Shown in pieces: positions 21,746-33,962 of a stretch of DNA of 64,000 nucleotides; the stretch's first letter is position 1; each line of letters begins with the position of its first letter. The translations under genes were made by a program, and so were the position numbers. The DNA is from Limanda limanda (Eukaryota; Chordata; Actinopteri; Pleuronectiformes; Pleuronectidae), in NCBI RefSeq assembly GCF_963576545.1, contig NC_083648.1, forward strand, positions 14,034,005 through 14,098,004, read 5' to 3'. The notes under the pieces were generated by a model that saw nothing but the letters and a program-made list of their open reading frames with translations, was not told the DNA's origin and searched no databases.

Positions 21746-23214
21746 CCATGATACCTCAGCTGAACCTTTACCTCCGAACACCAGTCATCTAGTTTCAGGA
21801 TGCTCAAGAATTCGCTTTTGGATCTAGAATTTTTATTTTTTTTATCATTTCAGAATCTTGTCACCAATTTAAAGGAACAGGAGTAAAAGAAAATTCATAA
21901 CAAGCAGGAAAATTTTAAAAAAAAATGGAGATTAGAGGAAGAGGAGACAATGGGATTATACTTTAGAACATACTTTATTTTTTAAAAAGCCACAGAAGAG
22001 AAGGGGGGAGGAAAATGTTACAGCTAAACTCTTCATTTCAACATTTCAACCACAAAATATTTTGAAGCAAACAAAGTAAATTTTTCACCAGCAGTATTTT
22101 TGTCTTAGTGTCCTTACCTTTTATGCAAATTAGATCAATACTTGGTTTGTATCAAGGCTTTGCTGACTTCTAACTGATATGGTTTTCATGTGTCAACGTC
22201 AGTATGTATAATTAGCACACAGTGTTTTTAAAAATGTGTTTTTATATGTCAAAGTTTTATACAACAGATGTGTTTTAAAAATAAATTTGCACTGGATATT
22301 GTTTCATTCTTCCTCTCTAACACTGAAATATAAAGATTGAATAGCAACTCTGCAGTGCATTCTTAAAAAACTAAATTCTAGTAACTAACGCCCACCTCTG
22401 CTAATCCGGCCTCCCAAAAGACATTCGCTATATAATACACTTGTGTCCACATACTTTTGTCCACCTTTGGTTGTGGCTCTTTCATATACCCTTGAGTTCA
22501 AATTAACTAAAGTCTTATTCCTACACTATACAATGTATGTGTGTACTTCCAACTTTGTGACAAAGGTTTCACCATCTATCCAGAAGAATACAGGAGGGAT
22601 TACAATAACAGCTAATAATGCTGCCCAGTGGCGCTGGCTTTGTAATTCAGTTGACAGCTTGTCCTCTAATTGTCGGCCACTCAAGGGATGACAATCACAG
22701 GATAGCTGCAAAAGATAATGAATGGATTCATGTGGATTTGTACACGATGAAAGACCCAATGTATTTCCCCTCTATTAACCGTCCAGATTAAGAAATAAGA
22801 ATAACTGCCCTGCAATTCTCCGAACACGATTGTACACAAATCCCACGGAGGATAAATCCTTTGGAGTTGGGTCACAACCTGGCCTTGGCAGCAAAGGGAA
22901 AGCACGCAAGTGGCCATCTGTGTTTTTAACAACAGGAGTGTAGTTGCATTGTGCAACCTTAAATGTCTCTGTATATAACTCTCTGTATAATTTGCTTGAT
23001 AAATAACAATGAAATACTGATTGAGGTGGGAACATTTCTGAAACTAGCAAAGAAAAAAGCAGCATTAATATTATCCTCTATTGACTAGATATCTTATCGT
23101 TATAAGATCATTGCATCTTAAACTATCTTGGTTATTATTTTCATTATATAAACGGTTCAACAGAGCTTGAATAAGGTAGAGACACAACTGTTCCTCGTCC
23201 CATTTGGATTACTC

Positions 23215-23312
23215 TATAATATTGTAAGATCTCGACTGTGATTTGACGTGATGCATGTTGTGAGTTGGCGATATTTAAATAAAACAGATTTGAATTGAAA
23301 TTGAATTTTGTA
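23215..23312 (+). repeat. Retroposon-like 3' end with GAATT-type tail
   Basis: ATTGTAAGATCTCGACTGTG is followed by TGTTGTGAGTTGGCGATATT then AAATAAAACAGATTTGAATTG and GAATT-rich sequence. It resembles fish LINE/SINE tails of the form TTGTGATTTGGCGCTATATAAATAAAATTGAATTG. Assigned from recall. Confidence 0.55.
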
Positions 23313-24111
23313 TTGCAATGGTTGAATTGCTTTGGCCTTGGTGCCGCTTTGGGCAGGATGTGAGAAAACCTTATTCTCTAAGGAATTTGGGCAGAAATAT
23401 GTGTCGGTAGAAACTGAATTTGAATCCTTAATGATGTTCAGTTAAACTTGAATAAAATCATTTGTTCAGCGACTGGATCTGTGTCTCAGTAAAATGAAAA
23501 TATGAATTTATAATAACTGAATTGAATTAAGAGCCGAAGAAAGCTAACAGAGCATTGAATTAGCGTAAGAATAAAAAAAAATGTCATTATTATCTCCATT
23601 CATTATTGAATTTACTAAATGGTGCAATAATAATGCCCATTTTGTTACAATATTTTCTACTGTAAAAATATTCTAATGATTTCAACATTTTGCAAGTGAG
23701 AGATTTAGCTTCTTTTTTTAAATTTAATGAATTATGGATTTTTAGATGATACCTAGACTTTTCAGCTTCATATCCATAACACTAGAATCCTGTCTGTTTC
23801 ACTGTGACAACTGTTCCAACCATCCCCACCATCCTGGTTTGGACATTTCAGTCCATCACTGAGCTCGTCTGTCAGAACATATTCGCTCATCCGCTGACTT
23901 CCAGCCGCACTGGAGTGCTGCACTTTTTATATTCAAATGCAGCCGAGCAGTATCATTTGCTGGGTGCTGCAGAGGTCAGGCTGTGACGGGGGATCAGTGT
24001 ATGGCAGACAGAGGGGCAGATTGATTTGACCTCCGTTTTCTGCTCTCTCTCCATTGCCAGATGTTTATCCCATTTAGCGTGACGGACTCGGGGATGTGTG
24101 CTCGTCTGTCT

Positions 24112-24136
24112 GTGTGTGTGTGTGTGTGTGTGTGTG
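24112..24136. repeat. (GT)n microsatellite
   Basis: Uninterrupted GT run of about 24 bases. Confidence 0.95.
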
Positions 24137-24942
24137 CTACTCTGTCCGTAAGTGGCTCTATGAAGGACCGGGCCCTGACTGAGGTTGATAGATTTCACTG
24201 AACTATCCGTCACAGGCCAGCAAGAGGAGAGGAAGACAGGTCGGAGGAAATGGAGGGATGCATTTTGACGGTGTCCCCGTGAAACAGCAACCCGACGAGT
24301 GGGACCGGCTCTCGCTGGGAGGCAGCTGACCCGGTGATGAGCTGTCAGGCTAGTTTTGTTTTTCCTCATTAACAAGTCCACCTCCTAAATGTTGCTTTTG
24401 TCGCCAGAAAACCACTTTATGAGCCGCTCCGCTCGACTCGCCCATGATCACATGTTGAGGGATTAAAAAACAAAAACAATTTACCGTGTCAAATGTTGTC
24501 GTTGTCAAGGCGACATCTCTTCAAAAGGTTGGTGCATAATTCAAAGGGCGGGGAACAGTAGAGGAGGCAACGTGGTTAATAGGAAACTTTCTCCGATGCT
24601 GCAGACAAAGAAGGTGAGAACCCCATTAACCTCATCTGGGATTAGACGTCCGTAATCACAAGAAAATGAATAGATCCTACTCAACAAATCCATCAAGAAA
24701 AACCATTAATCAGTGAATTGTTACAGGGTTTGTGTGTGATTTTGTATTTTCACACTTTTTTGGCCTGGTGACACCTTTTTGTAGAGATGGAATTGGGCGC
24801 TCGCTGCTAGAACATTGTCTCAAACAGAAAAACCCTGTGGCAGCTGACAGAGCATGGAGTGACTGAGCACGGGGATGCACCAATTTATTATCCATCTTTC
24901 TTGTGTTGCAGTCAGTCACACCGCACGTGCATGTTTAAGTGC

Positions 24943-25098
24943 GCACACACACACACACACACACAGAGGAGTAAATACACGTCGGAACCGCAGCCTCTTG
25001 CACATGAAGCCACAGTCAATCTTTGTCTCCCACACACACACACAAACACACACACAAACACACACACACACACACTCAAACACTCACACTCACACAAA
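24943..25098. repeat. Compound CA microsatellites
   Basis: Several CA runs (24943-24965 and 25032-25098), the second with regular CAAACA interruptions. Confidence 0.95.
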
Positions 25099-25396
25099 CA
25101 GTGCGCTCGCACACTTGACAAAAAAGGCACGCCATAATGAAGCTCTTACACATTCAGCGCCGCGCAGAATCCCCTCATTGTGTTCCCATGATTAATGGGA
25201 ACTAAAGAGCTTGAGTCTTGAATAGAATGAATGCGAGCTCACGACTTATTAATCAAACGGCGATACTTAAAACAAATAACGCTCCCACTGCATCTCTGCG
25301 AGGAGAAACGGAGTGTAATCCCTCTTCTCCCCCTCACTTTCACACATAAAAACATAAACATTTCTTGAGTCTCCTATGTGCACACAGGTATTTGCA

Positions 25397-25424
25397 TGTG
25401 TGTGTGTGTGTGTGTGTGTGTGTC
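25397..25424. repeat. (GT)n microsatellite
   Basis: Uninterrupted GT run of about 26 bases followed by CTGTCTGTCTG. Confidence 0.95.
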
Positions 25425-27290
25425 TGTCTGTTTCCACGTCTACGGTTGCCTCTCTTTGTTGCCCTGCGACACACAAGTGCAATGGGTGTCTCTGAAGTGT
25501 CTGCGTGCACATGGCACCATCAGTCCTGGCATCATTGGCAAATTAATGAGAGTGCTGCATTTAGCTCCTGCCCTGGCTCCCTGTCTGACCTACTGCCACA
25601 CACTCGTTCTACTCTTAAAACTCGTCTTATTCCTTGTGTCAGTCGTTGCCAACACGAACTTTCAAACTTTTTCTGAGGTCTAGTTTAATGCAAAAAGCTT
25701 TTTTTCCCCCTACATACATCTTGGTCCAGCCTTCAAAGCTATAGAGTCGGTAATCTTAGAAAAGCATGCAAGAGCCGACTACCCTTTTCAACCGATACAC
25801 CACCACCACCTCCTATTGGCCCTCTTGACAAAGCTACGTCCATATGAACGCACACTGCCTGACAAATGAAGCTTAGCATAAGTTCAGTGAGGAAGACTTA
25901 ACCTGCATAGTGATCAGCTGATTGTGGGTGTTCCTAAATTTCCAATCAGGTCTGGCGAGGGCTCTTCAGCCAATCATTCAGCACCTGTCAAACTTTAAAA
26001 ATCCCTTCTCTTCTCGTCCTTCAGTGACGCGCATAACTGGTTGGTTGGTGAAAGACGTATAAGAAAAATAAGACAAAGAGCGTTCCAGAAACCGCTGTCC
26101 AACCCTGCTCGAGACAAATACCCTCTGAACCAACCCCATGCATTCCCCTTCCAACGAGCCTGTTTTCCATCGTGCCTCTTGAGTAGTGACCCAGAAAGTG
26201 CGACTACGCCTGGGACCCACTCGCGAGGCCTGACCCTCTGTTTGGGGAACACCGGTCCACAGCACATCTGTATTCAGCCCCTGGTTCTGTGCTCATATCG
26301 TCAATGGCCGGTGCTCAGACTCGTGAAGATGGATGAAGCTCAAGCCCGGCCTAATAACCAAGTCCATCCCCCCAGGGTGGGTGTAGCACTGCTCTCCTCT
26401 GTCACCTGTATCCCCGCACTGTCTCCATATTGACTTAGGCATTTCATTTTCATGCATTCATATTCATCACCTGGCAAACCTTCCCAGCTTCCATGCTCTC
26501 CCTCTTTTTTTCCATATACATCTGTTTCTGCCCTTCTCGTTCTGTACCATTATAATCATCCACCACTTTCTAATGCACATGCCTGCTTGTCACCAGCCAT
26601 ACGGCTCAAACGCACTCCCGCATCACAAATCTAAATAATGAATGCGGGTCTCAGTGAACGCTGCACTTTGCTTTGTTCATCAGCAAACATCGACCATGTG
26701 TACGGCACATCCACCCCGTGTTGTTTTTGGTTGTGCAGAACGAGCCGCACACCATTCTGTATTTCCTGTCAGCAAAGCAAACAGGAGTCAGGAAACAGGA
26801 GACAGAGATGAGAAATGTAAAGGTCATGGCACATTGGTCACGGCGAGGCAGACGCCCGGCTGGATGTTTACGGGTCAAAAGCGCCAATTCCTCTCACGAT
26901 CCGCTCACAGAATGAGAAGAAAGGGGAAAAAAACAACAGTTAATCGAACACAAGCTGGAGAACACCCCCCACTTGGAGAGGTTGTATTTTTGATGTTGCT
27001 TTGAATCTGAAGTGGCGAAAGGGAGGAATGCAAGGAAGGGAAATAGAGCTGGGATGCTGCTCCTCTCAGGCTTAACCACGCAGAAAGAAACCAGGCCACA
27101 GAGAGAATGAGGGGCTCTCCACAATGTGTTTGGGCTCAGTATTGCTATTGGTGCTGAGGCTCTCGAGCTAAAGTAGGCATGTGCTTGTGTGGCTTTGTGC
27201 GGATCACTATCGGAGCGCTGTGTGGGTGCGCGACTGTGTTATTGTATGCATGTGTTTGTCTGTGCGTGCATTGTGAGGCAGGATGTGCTA

Positions 27291-27316
27291 CAGCAGCAGC
27301 AGCAGCAGCAGCAGCA
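27291..27316. repeat. (CAG)8 trinucleotide repeat
   Basis: Eight perfect CAG units followed by CA. It lies in intergenic sequence without a recognisable coding context. Confidence 0.97.
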
Positions 27317-27851
27317 TTGTTCCTACCTCTCCCTCTCATACTCTTCCTTCCTTCCTTCCCCCCCCAGGGTGTGGACAGCAAACCGGGACAGATTGCTCTG
27401 TGCCGCTCCTGTATTCGGAGATGACCTGTGGAGTCATAGGTGATGATGACTGAGCCGGGTGACAAATCAGGCCAGGTGGCTATGAGAGGCCTTCGAACCA
27501 GCTAGCAACCAGAGACCCTGCTGTGCTGTGCGGAGTCACAACAGAGCGCCACTCCTCCCTACACCATTAAAAATGACAAATGCTCTCATCAACTTCTTTC
27601 CCAAGTTAGCCACCGCCGCCTGATGCTCTCGCAGCTCTGTGTCTGCCCCAGTTCATCTGCTGGCCTCTGCCACACGAGGAACGAACCATTTATTAAGCGG
27701 GTCACATTTCATTTACGATGTGTTTGATTTTTTGTCTTTGTAAAGGTTAGGAGTGGAAGCGCAGAGGGGAGGAGAAGATAGATGTAGTTAAAACTGTTCA
27801 GGGTTGCTAGGGGGAAAAAAAAGCTGCACGTAATAAAGAGTGACATGTGAC

Positions 27852-28722
27852 TAGGGTTGCAAAATTCCGGTAATATTCAAAGTTGGAAACTTTCGTTGGG
27901 AATCAACGGGAATTAACGGGAATATACAGGAATATACGGGAATTAACGGGAATAAACTCTAAATGTTGTGAATAATTTATACTTACTGTATTTACCTTGT
28001 CATAAACACACATAAATATAAACATTTTGTTTTGTCATAGGCTGATTTGAGCCCTGAGGAAACTTTGGGCACTTGACTATATGCTTCTGCATCGTTGTGT
28101 CATTCTTAAAATAAGTCTTTGCACAGTATTTGCAAATGTACACAGCCTTTCCTTCTACATTGGATGGGGTGAAATGTCTCCACACATGAGATAGTGCACG
28201 TGGCATTGTTCTGTAGAATAAGATGAGAAAAAAGTTTGAAAAAAAACACTAATGCAATGCCAGAGATATAAATAGTTAGCCAAACAATTGGAATCGTCTG
28301 CAAAAATATTTTACAATTGATGGATAAATGAATGGAAATAGGCTAGATGAACAGATGAACAATCCTCAATCAGCATGCTAATATATTTCCCCCAATAATA
28401 TCATAAAATCTTACCTGACTATTCCTGCACACTACAGCAGGCCTCAATAGCCCTGCTGTAGAGTGAAGGATGCTGGGAATAATCTGTTTATGTGATGGAA
28501 GAATGCACAGTGAAGAGTTGAAATTCAACGTGCAGTGTGTGCTGCATTCCATACATCTTTAAAATAGAGTTTTGAATGATGTTTTTATTGCTCAGCGTTT
28601 AATTTGCGTAGTTTTTTTTTTTTTCTTAAAATTCCCAAAATTCCAGAGCTTAACTTCCCATGGAAAGTTTCCCGAAAGTTTCCGGAAATTTACTGGAAAC
28701 TGTCCGTCCCTTTGCAACCCTA
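27852..28722 (-). mobile_element. hAT-like element with BED finger, copy 1
   Basis: It starts TAGGGTTGCAAA (27852-27863) and ends TTTGCAACCCTA (28711-28722), perfect 12-bp inverted repeats. The flanks are CATGTGAC (27844-27851) and CATGCGAC (28723-28730), an 8-bp target duplication with one mismatch. Inside the left end is a tandem series of GGGAATNAACGGGAAT-type words (about 27898-27957). Near the right end is a series of GGAAA/TTTCC words. It carries a BED-finger frame on the minus strand (28000-28206). It has no transposase catalytic domain, so it is non-autonomous. The element at 56167-56982 is the same family in inverse orientation. Confidence 0.93.
28000..28206 (-). pseudogene. BED-type zinc finger fragment of a hAT transposase (copy 1)
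   Basis: A 68-codon frame reads ALSHVWRHFTPSNVEGKAVY, ICKYCAKTYFKNDTTMQKHI, VKCPKFPQGSNQPMTKQN and ends VYIYVCL. C-x2-C (CKYC), then a His (QKH) and a following Cys (VKC), with an aromatic Trp/Phe upstream, fit the BED finger that hAT transposases use for DNA binding. The N-terminal MPRALSH may be a fortuitous extension past a splice site. It is a remnant; whether it is expressed is unknown. Confidence 0.8.
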
Positions 28723-29685
28723 CATGCGACCTCTTTAGAGTCCAAACAAACAGCAGGAAGATACAGGAATTCATTTCATAAGCTACACAGTATTTTGAAA
28801 AGCCTACTTTTCATTCCATTCATTAAGTCCATAAAAAAGTAAAGCAGGTAAGAAGTATCTGGGCCAGTGTGCTGAGGAGAGACAGCGCTGAGGTATTAGG
28901 CCATCCAGTTGCCCCGGGTAAAACCAGCCCCACTCAGACTGGAGATTAACAACCCCATCCCAGTCCAGCGCTCCAGGGACTTGGGGACATATCCAGCCTG
29001 ACGCAGGTGTGGTTCTGGGCTACAGGCTAGCAACTGCCCTCTTCCTCGGCTGAGGCAAAGCCTGGTTCTCTGTGTCCCTGCAGGGAAAAGCCCATTGTGT
29101 GCGCCATCTGTTGCAGCACCCGCGCAGACAAAAGGGGCGACTGGGGGCAAAGGGTTGGAGCTGATGTGCACTGCCTGTTTAATATCATTAGGAGGTGCGG
29201 CTGAAGTTGCCAATGCCATTAAAGAACATCTGCATTGTAATTGTGTGAGCATAATGGAAGGGTGAGGACGCCAGAACATGTATGAGGCTGCTAGGGACTT
29301 TTAAGTGTGGTATCAAAACGGGTTGGAGAGAGTGGGAGCATTGACACTCTTGTGAGGGATTATTTGCTCAGATGCTTTTGCAACAACAGGAATCTCTAGA
29401 GCAATAAAGTAAAGGGTGGAGCCGCATGCAAAGGCAGGATGTAACCAATAGCATAGCTGTGGAGATCACTTGTTCATGTCTACAGCCTATTGACAGCAGC
29501 TCTGGACCGTATCACCACAAGCTCTCTGACCATGTCTCAGTCTCTGTCTTCCACGTACACTGCACCGATTTTTTCATCCTGAGATATTTTATATTCTTTT
29601 TGATTTTTCAAAGTTAGTATAGGGGCCTGGCAGGAGAAACTCCAGAGAACGTCTGGAGCCTCTGACTTTGACACTTTGACAGTTC

Positions 29686-29730
29686 AGCTGCTTTCAGACA
29701 TGCACTGATGAAGTCAGACATGTGACAATG
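29686..29730. repeat. MITE-like repeat, end fragment
   Basis: CAGCTGCTTTCAGACATGCA followed by CTGATGAAGTCAGACATG matches the terminal motif of the elements at 14769 and 38348. Only the end is recognisable. Confidence 0.55.
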
Positions 29731-29937
29731 CAAATGTACAATTTGCTCAATTATCACAATTAATTGAAATCGTGGGACAAAACAAAGCTTTTAATCCTAA
29801 TTGTGCTTAATCATTCTGTTGATTTTCATAAATGAAACATGTAATATCCTAAGTGGAGATGATAAGGACACACTCTCCACCATCAGGGGAAGTGAGAATT
29901 GCCACGAGTGAGAGCTGCAGCATTATTTCGTAGGGGT

Positions 29938-30410
29938 TACCACATGGGGCGCAGTACCCCAGGCCGCCCGGCTAGCGGCGCTATTTCCCTTCAGTGCAGC
30001 GGACGCCGCTTCAAATAGGTCAAGGAAAAAGTTTGGTGTTTTGACAATGCGCGCTGGGCGGAGCGGCGCGGCTGCGGATTGGCTGCTGAGTTTCAGCCGC
30101 CAGCCCGATGATTGGCCGCGGCTCACTAACGGGGTCTGTGAGCAGGCAATGCTGGGTCCCCCCCCGCCTCCCTCACACCCCCACACCCCCTCAGTCAGCC
30201 CCAGCCCCCCCCCCCCACCCACACTCCGCTCCTCTGATTGTCACACAGTGTTTACTACGGCTTGAAATGTGACTCACAACCCGGGCGATCTGCTGGAGGA
30301 GCACGCGGACGGACACACACACACAGAGGGATCCCGGCTCCGTGCGTCTTGGCTAATTTTGTTTTTTTTTTGTTTTTTGGGTGGTGGGGGGGAACACGCT
30401 GCTGGAGACT
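29938..30410 (+). promoter_or_regulatory. CpG-rich promoter and 5' UTR of the downstream receptor gene
   Basis: A GC- and CpG-rich block lies directly before the signal-peptide exon. It has two inverted CCAAT boxes (ATTGG at 30078-30082 and 30111-30115), GC-box-like CCCCGCCTCC at about 30162, and poly-C tracts. No clear TATA box is visible, as expected for a CpG-island promoter. The start site is probably between about 30120 and 30320, which would leave a short 5' UTR. Confidence 0.65.
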
Positions 30411-30480
30411 ATGCCCTTCTCGGTGGATTTGTGTGCGCTTTTCCTCTGCGCGCTGGTCATCACGTCCTCCGCGATGGAAG
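30411..30480 (+). CDS. First coding exon with signal peptide, EphB-like receptor tyrosine kinase (inferred ephb1-like)
   Basis: The ATG at 30411 (A at -3) opens 23 codons, MPFSVDLCALFLCALVITSS then AME plus one base, and the exon ends at GAAG|GTAAAT (30480/30481). The hydrophobic core LCALFLCALVI followed by TSSA is a typical secretory signal peptide. In EphB receptors exon 1 ends at the end of the signal peptide, and EPHB1 has the residues AMEE at that boundary with the second Glu split after its first base. Here AME plus a split G-codon fits exactly. Eph receptors bind ephrins at cell contacts and signal through an intracellular kinase. The EphB assignment rests on this short boundary and the very long following intron; another secreted or membrane protein is possible. 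I find no second exon in the window. Confidence 0.5.
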
Positions 30481-30968
30481 GTAAATAAATGGAGAGAAAC
30501 TGAAAAGAAACTGGGATTGTACTGTGGTTTTGTGTGCCATGATGTGGTGGAGTTCTGCTGTCCGGTCCGTAGCTGGGGGGGTGAGGGGGGGTGTGGGTGC
30601 GCGCCCCTGGCACCGGGATGGAGGGATGGAGCACCGGGGTTCTCCCTCCTCTCCTCCGGACTCCGCTGCAGGTCACTGGTGCTGCTGCTGCTGGTCCAAG
30701 TGAAACGCGCTTTTTAAATACACCCATTACTTTATTGCTGGTTATGTATGGGCTCAAATGCGTCGTTTCTCCACTGTGTGTAGTATTCCTCCTTTCATAC
30801 AACAGTAGTGGCGCCTCTTTAAACTATTTTAAATTGTTGTTATGTTACGAACAATTACCGTTTTCCCCAGAGGTACACGCGTAATTGTAAGCGCCCGTCA
30901 AAGCTCTAAGGATTCCTGTCACGTTCTCCTCATTAAATTGCACATGTGAAATAATATGATCACTAAAG

Positions 30969-30996
30969 CCCCCCCCCCCCCCCCCCCCCCCCCCCC
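30969..30996. repeat. Poly-C tract, 28 bases
   Basis: Uninterrupted run of C, 488 bases downstream of the signal-peptide exon. Confidence 0.97.
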
Positions 30997-31149
30997 TGAC
31001 CATCACTCTCTGGCATTTTCAATTGCAGAGACAAACTCTCTTAGATTGTGGCCGGGAGTCTCTGTGTCACATGGATTCATGCTCGGGTGGATATATAACT
31101 TTAACTATTGGAATCAGCAACTCCTAAGAAAATGAGCTGCCTCCAGCTT

Positions 31150-31169
31150 CTTTTTTTTTTTTTTTTTTT
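31150..31169. repeat. Poly-T tract, about 20 bases
   Basis: Uninterrupted run of T followed by AAA. It could be the tail of a minus-strand retroposon, but no body is recognisable. Confidence 0.9.
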
Positions 31170-32045
31170 AAACGTCTCTATTTTTTCTCATCATCCATTC
31201 CATCCCCTCCTTTAATCCCTTTGTCTTTCTCTGCTGCATCTGTCCCACTTCCTCCTCTCCTTCTCCCACACACTCCACTGGAGGAGCGGCGGTGCCACAA
31301 GCAGCCAATATCTCCTCGGTTAAACATGTTTTTCATTTCTGCTGTGGGCCCCCCAGGGACCGAGCACTGGGCTCCATAGCCCCCTGGATATCCCAGCAGC
31401 ATCGTGGATGGATACATAGTGTCGTCTCTCATGTTGTTGTACAGTCGCTCATCCCCTCCAATAAAAACGCACAAAGTAGAAGACCAGCTTATTTCCTCCC
31501 GTCTGTCTGTTAAAAGCACAAACACATCCATTAGAAGCAGAAATAAAATGAGTTTTCTCACATGCAGCTCTTTCTCTTTAATCATTTACAACTCTGCTCC
31601 TTGACTCTTCCCAGCTCCCGGCTGTGCTTCTGTAATTCGGTGGCGGTTTTCTTGTTTGTGCTCATCAGATTTCCGCACTCGAGCTATGGATAACCGAGCC
31701 CAGGCTCAAATTGCTACCTCTGCAAGGATTGGATATTTTCAGGTTCAAATGTTTACCCAATGTGAGATGACAGCAGAAATGTCAATTCGGAGAGAAGAGT
31801 GGAGGAGGAGGCTGGGGAATGAAATTTCCTCTGCCAGGAGAGGGATGTTGGGTGTGTACTTCAACAAAAAAAAAGTAGGATGAGAAAGAGGCAGATGGGC
31901 AGGGAGATGGCCCTCGGGTTACCTCGGTAACAAGGATGAAAGTGATTTCCTTGTTTGGGTGGCTAATTGAAAGGAGGCTGTCCCATGGGCAGGTTAAAAT
32001 CTGCACTGATCTGAACTCCAATCTGTTGCTCTTTCATTTTATTTG

Positions 32046-32151
<106 letters not shown>

Positions 32152-32828
32152 TCCGACATCACCCCGGCCTCTCCGGTCACCCTTAATGTGATTGCGTGTC
32201 TAAATCTTCATAACTGTCGGTGATCTGTGTGTGAATTGCTGTGTGTTTGTATCTTTAGAGTAAAGAGCAGCCCTGGCCATATGGACCTGAGGCTGTGAAG
32301 AAGTGAATTATTTATTTCCCCTCCCCACACGTGCACACACACTCACAGTAAGCACTGCACGGAACTGAACTGGTGAACTTGTGAATGAGAATCATAAGGA
32401 GACATAGCAAGAAAGAATGGACGGTAGTTGGAAGATGCCTGACCGTAACAGAAAGAAAGATTTAGAGAGTGGAAGTTTTAACATGATGTGTTGTGTGAGT
32501 CTGTCGTTGTGTGTGTGTGTTAGGGTGTGCAGCTTGTGTGTCATGATTGTGCAGCGAAGGACCAAAATGGTGTGAATATGATAACGGAAACTTGAATTTG
32601 CTGGATTTAAAGTCTGAGCTACCCAGAGCACGCACAACCCCACACACATGAAGACATGATATCTGCAAACAGATATTAATTCACTGGCGAGTTACTGAAG
32701 AGGGGCGGAGGGGCGGGGGGGCAGTCGGGCCCGAAGCAAAGGGCCAAAACGGAGGGGAGAGCAAGGACTGCAGGATTTGCATGGCATTAGAAAACGAAGC
32801 ATGTGCAGCGCTCTGTTTCAACCTCATT

Positions 32829-33013
32829 TGTCTTCCCTCTGCATTTCTCCCCATCATCTTCACCTTTTCTCTGCCTTCTACCCTCTCTCACCACCTCATT
32901 TCTCCATCCCACTCTATCTTCCATAATTCTCTTCACTAATCTCGCCATCCCTCCCCTCATGTCTCCCTCCTCACTCCCTCATGCTCGCCCTTTCCCTCTC
33001 TCTCTCTCTTTCT
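32829..33013. repeat. Polypyrimidine-rich tract, about 185 bp
   Basis: The plus strand is overwhelmingly C and T (TCTTCC, CTCTCTC and CCTCCC words) with sparse A and very few G. It ends in a CTCTCTCTCTCTTTCTC run. I see no gene in it. Confidence 0.85.
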
Positions 33014-33899
33014 CGTGCGGACGGTTCTTGCCAACAGCAGCAGTAATTCTCCCCCTACTTACAGAGCCATTGCTTATTTCTGTTTGCCCTTAAACCAATT
33101 AGGCTTAGATAAGCCCGCTCATTTAACGGCCTGGAACCGGGTGGTGGAGGAAGGGAGGGCAGGAGGAGGAGGAGGAAGTGGACGACGAGCGGAGGGATGA
33201 AACAGCGGTTGAAAGATGGATGGGGACCGCGGGAGATGAAACGATGCGGGAGACAGAAGGAGGGAGGTCAGGGAGTTTCTGAAAAGATACAGTATGCGTG
33301 TTTTACAAATGAGTAGGCTGCGATGGAACAAGGGCTGTGGACGTAAAACACAGTACAGATGCCTGAGCCGTGATCCAACCTGAGCTGAAACAACAGCAGC
33401 AGCCAGTCAGGAGGCAAGTGGATGAAATGTAGAACACTGTAGAATAAGCAATAGTTGTGATATCTTACACAACAGATAATAGTTAAAGAAATCAGAACCA
33501 CACACTGCTGACGTAGGAGCACTGATAAAGAAGAAAAAAAGTTTAGAGGACAGAGCAAGTTCCAGTCGTCTCAGCAGCAGACTGCTTTGCGTAAGTGTTC
33601 TTGAGCAGGACACTGACTCATCTCCCAAGGCATTGTGGGAAAGCCGACCCATGCACTGCTATGACCTCGGTGCGGAGAGAAGTCAGGGGTATATTCTTAT
33701 TCTCATTCTCTCATGCTGCATTAGACGGGATTTGCAAAGGCCTCATGAGACTTAACCTTGAGACAAGCGTTTGTTTTCTTGCACAGTTCTGATCGTTCTC
33801 TGCTTCACATTAACATGGATTCCTTTTTGCATCTAACTAAAAAAAACTTTTGGTAGTTTTCCTTACTTTTGTTGAGGGTTAAGGGCTGAGGAGGTTTTA

Positions 33900-33962
33900 C
33901 ATTGTGAAGCCCTACGAGACAAATTGTGATTTGTAAATATGGGCTGTACAATTTGATCGATT
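33900..33962. repeat. Fish SINE/LINE-like 3' tail
   Basis: TTGTGAAGCCCTACGAGACA is followed by AATTGTGATTTGTAAATATG and GGCTGTACAATTTGATCGAT. I recall the form TGTGAAGCCCTTTGAGACAAATTGTGATTTGTGAATATGGGC as a common fish retroposon tail. Confidence 0.65.

Larger units (their letters stand above)
8591..29935. other. Intergenic region, no convincing gene
   Basis: About 21 kb between the gpc1 polyadenylation signal and the promoter of the next gene. Open frames here are short or lie over simple repeats, and none shows a domain I recognise. The recognisable contents (dispersed repeats, tRNA-like fragments, a hAT element, microsatellites, a possible pseudogene) are listed separately. Stretches such as 8.6-11.7 kb, 12.9-14.4 kb, 19.8-20.9 kb, 21.9-23.2 kb and 25.5-27.1 kb show nothing I can name apart from simple repeats. 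Confidence 0.7.

Noticed and set aside
21318..21749. 143-codon Leu/Phe/Ser-rich minus-strand frame
   Set aside because: It is the antisense shadow of the A/G-rich plus strand (possible coiled-coil pseudogene); the composition is an artefact of strand bias.
26041..26433. 130-codon plus-strand frame and overlapping minus-strand frames
   Set aside because: No domain, no splice or promoter context, and open on both strands in the same place; treated as chance.
27291..27316. Coding polyglutamine tract
   Set aside because: The surrounding frame is short, lacks splice context and lies in the intergenic region; treated as a simple repeat.
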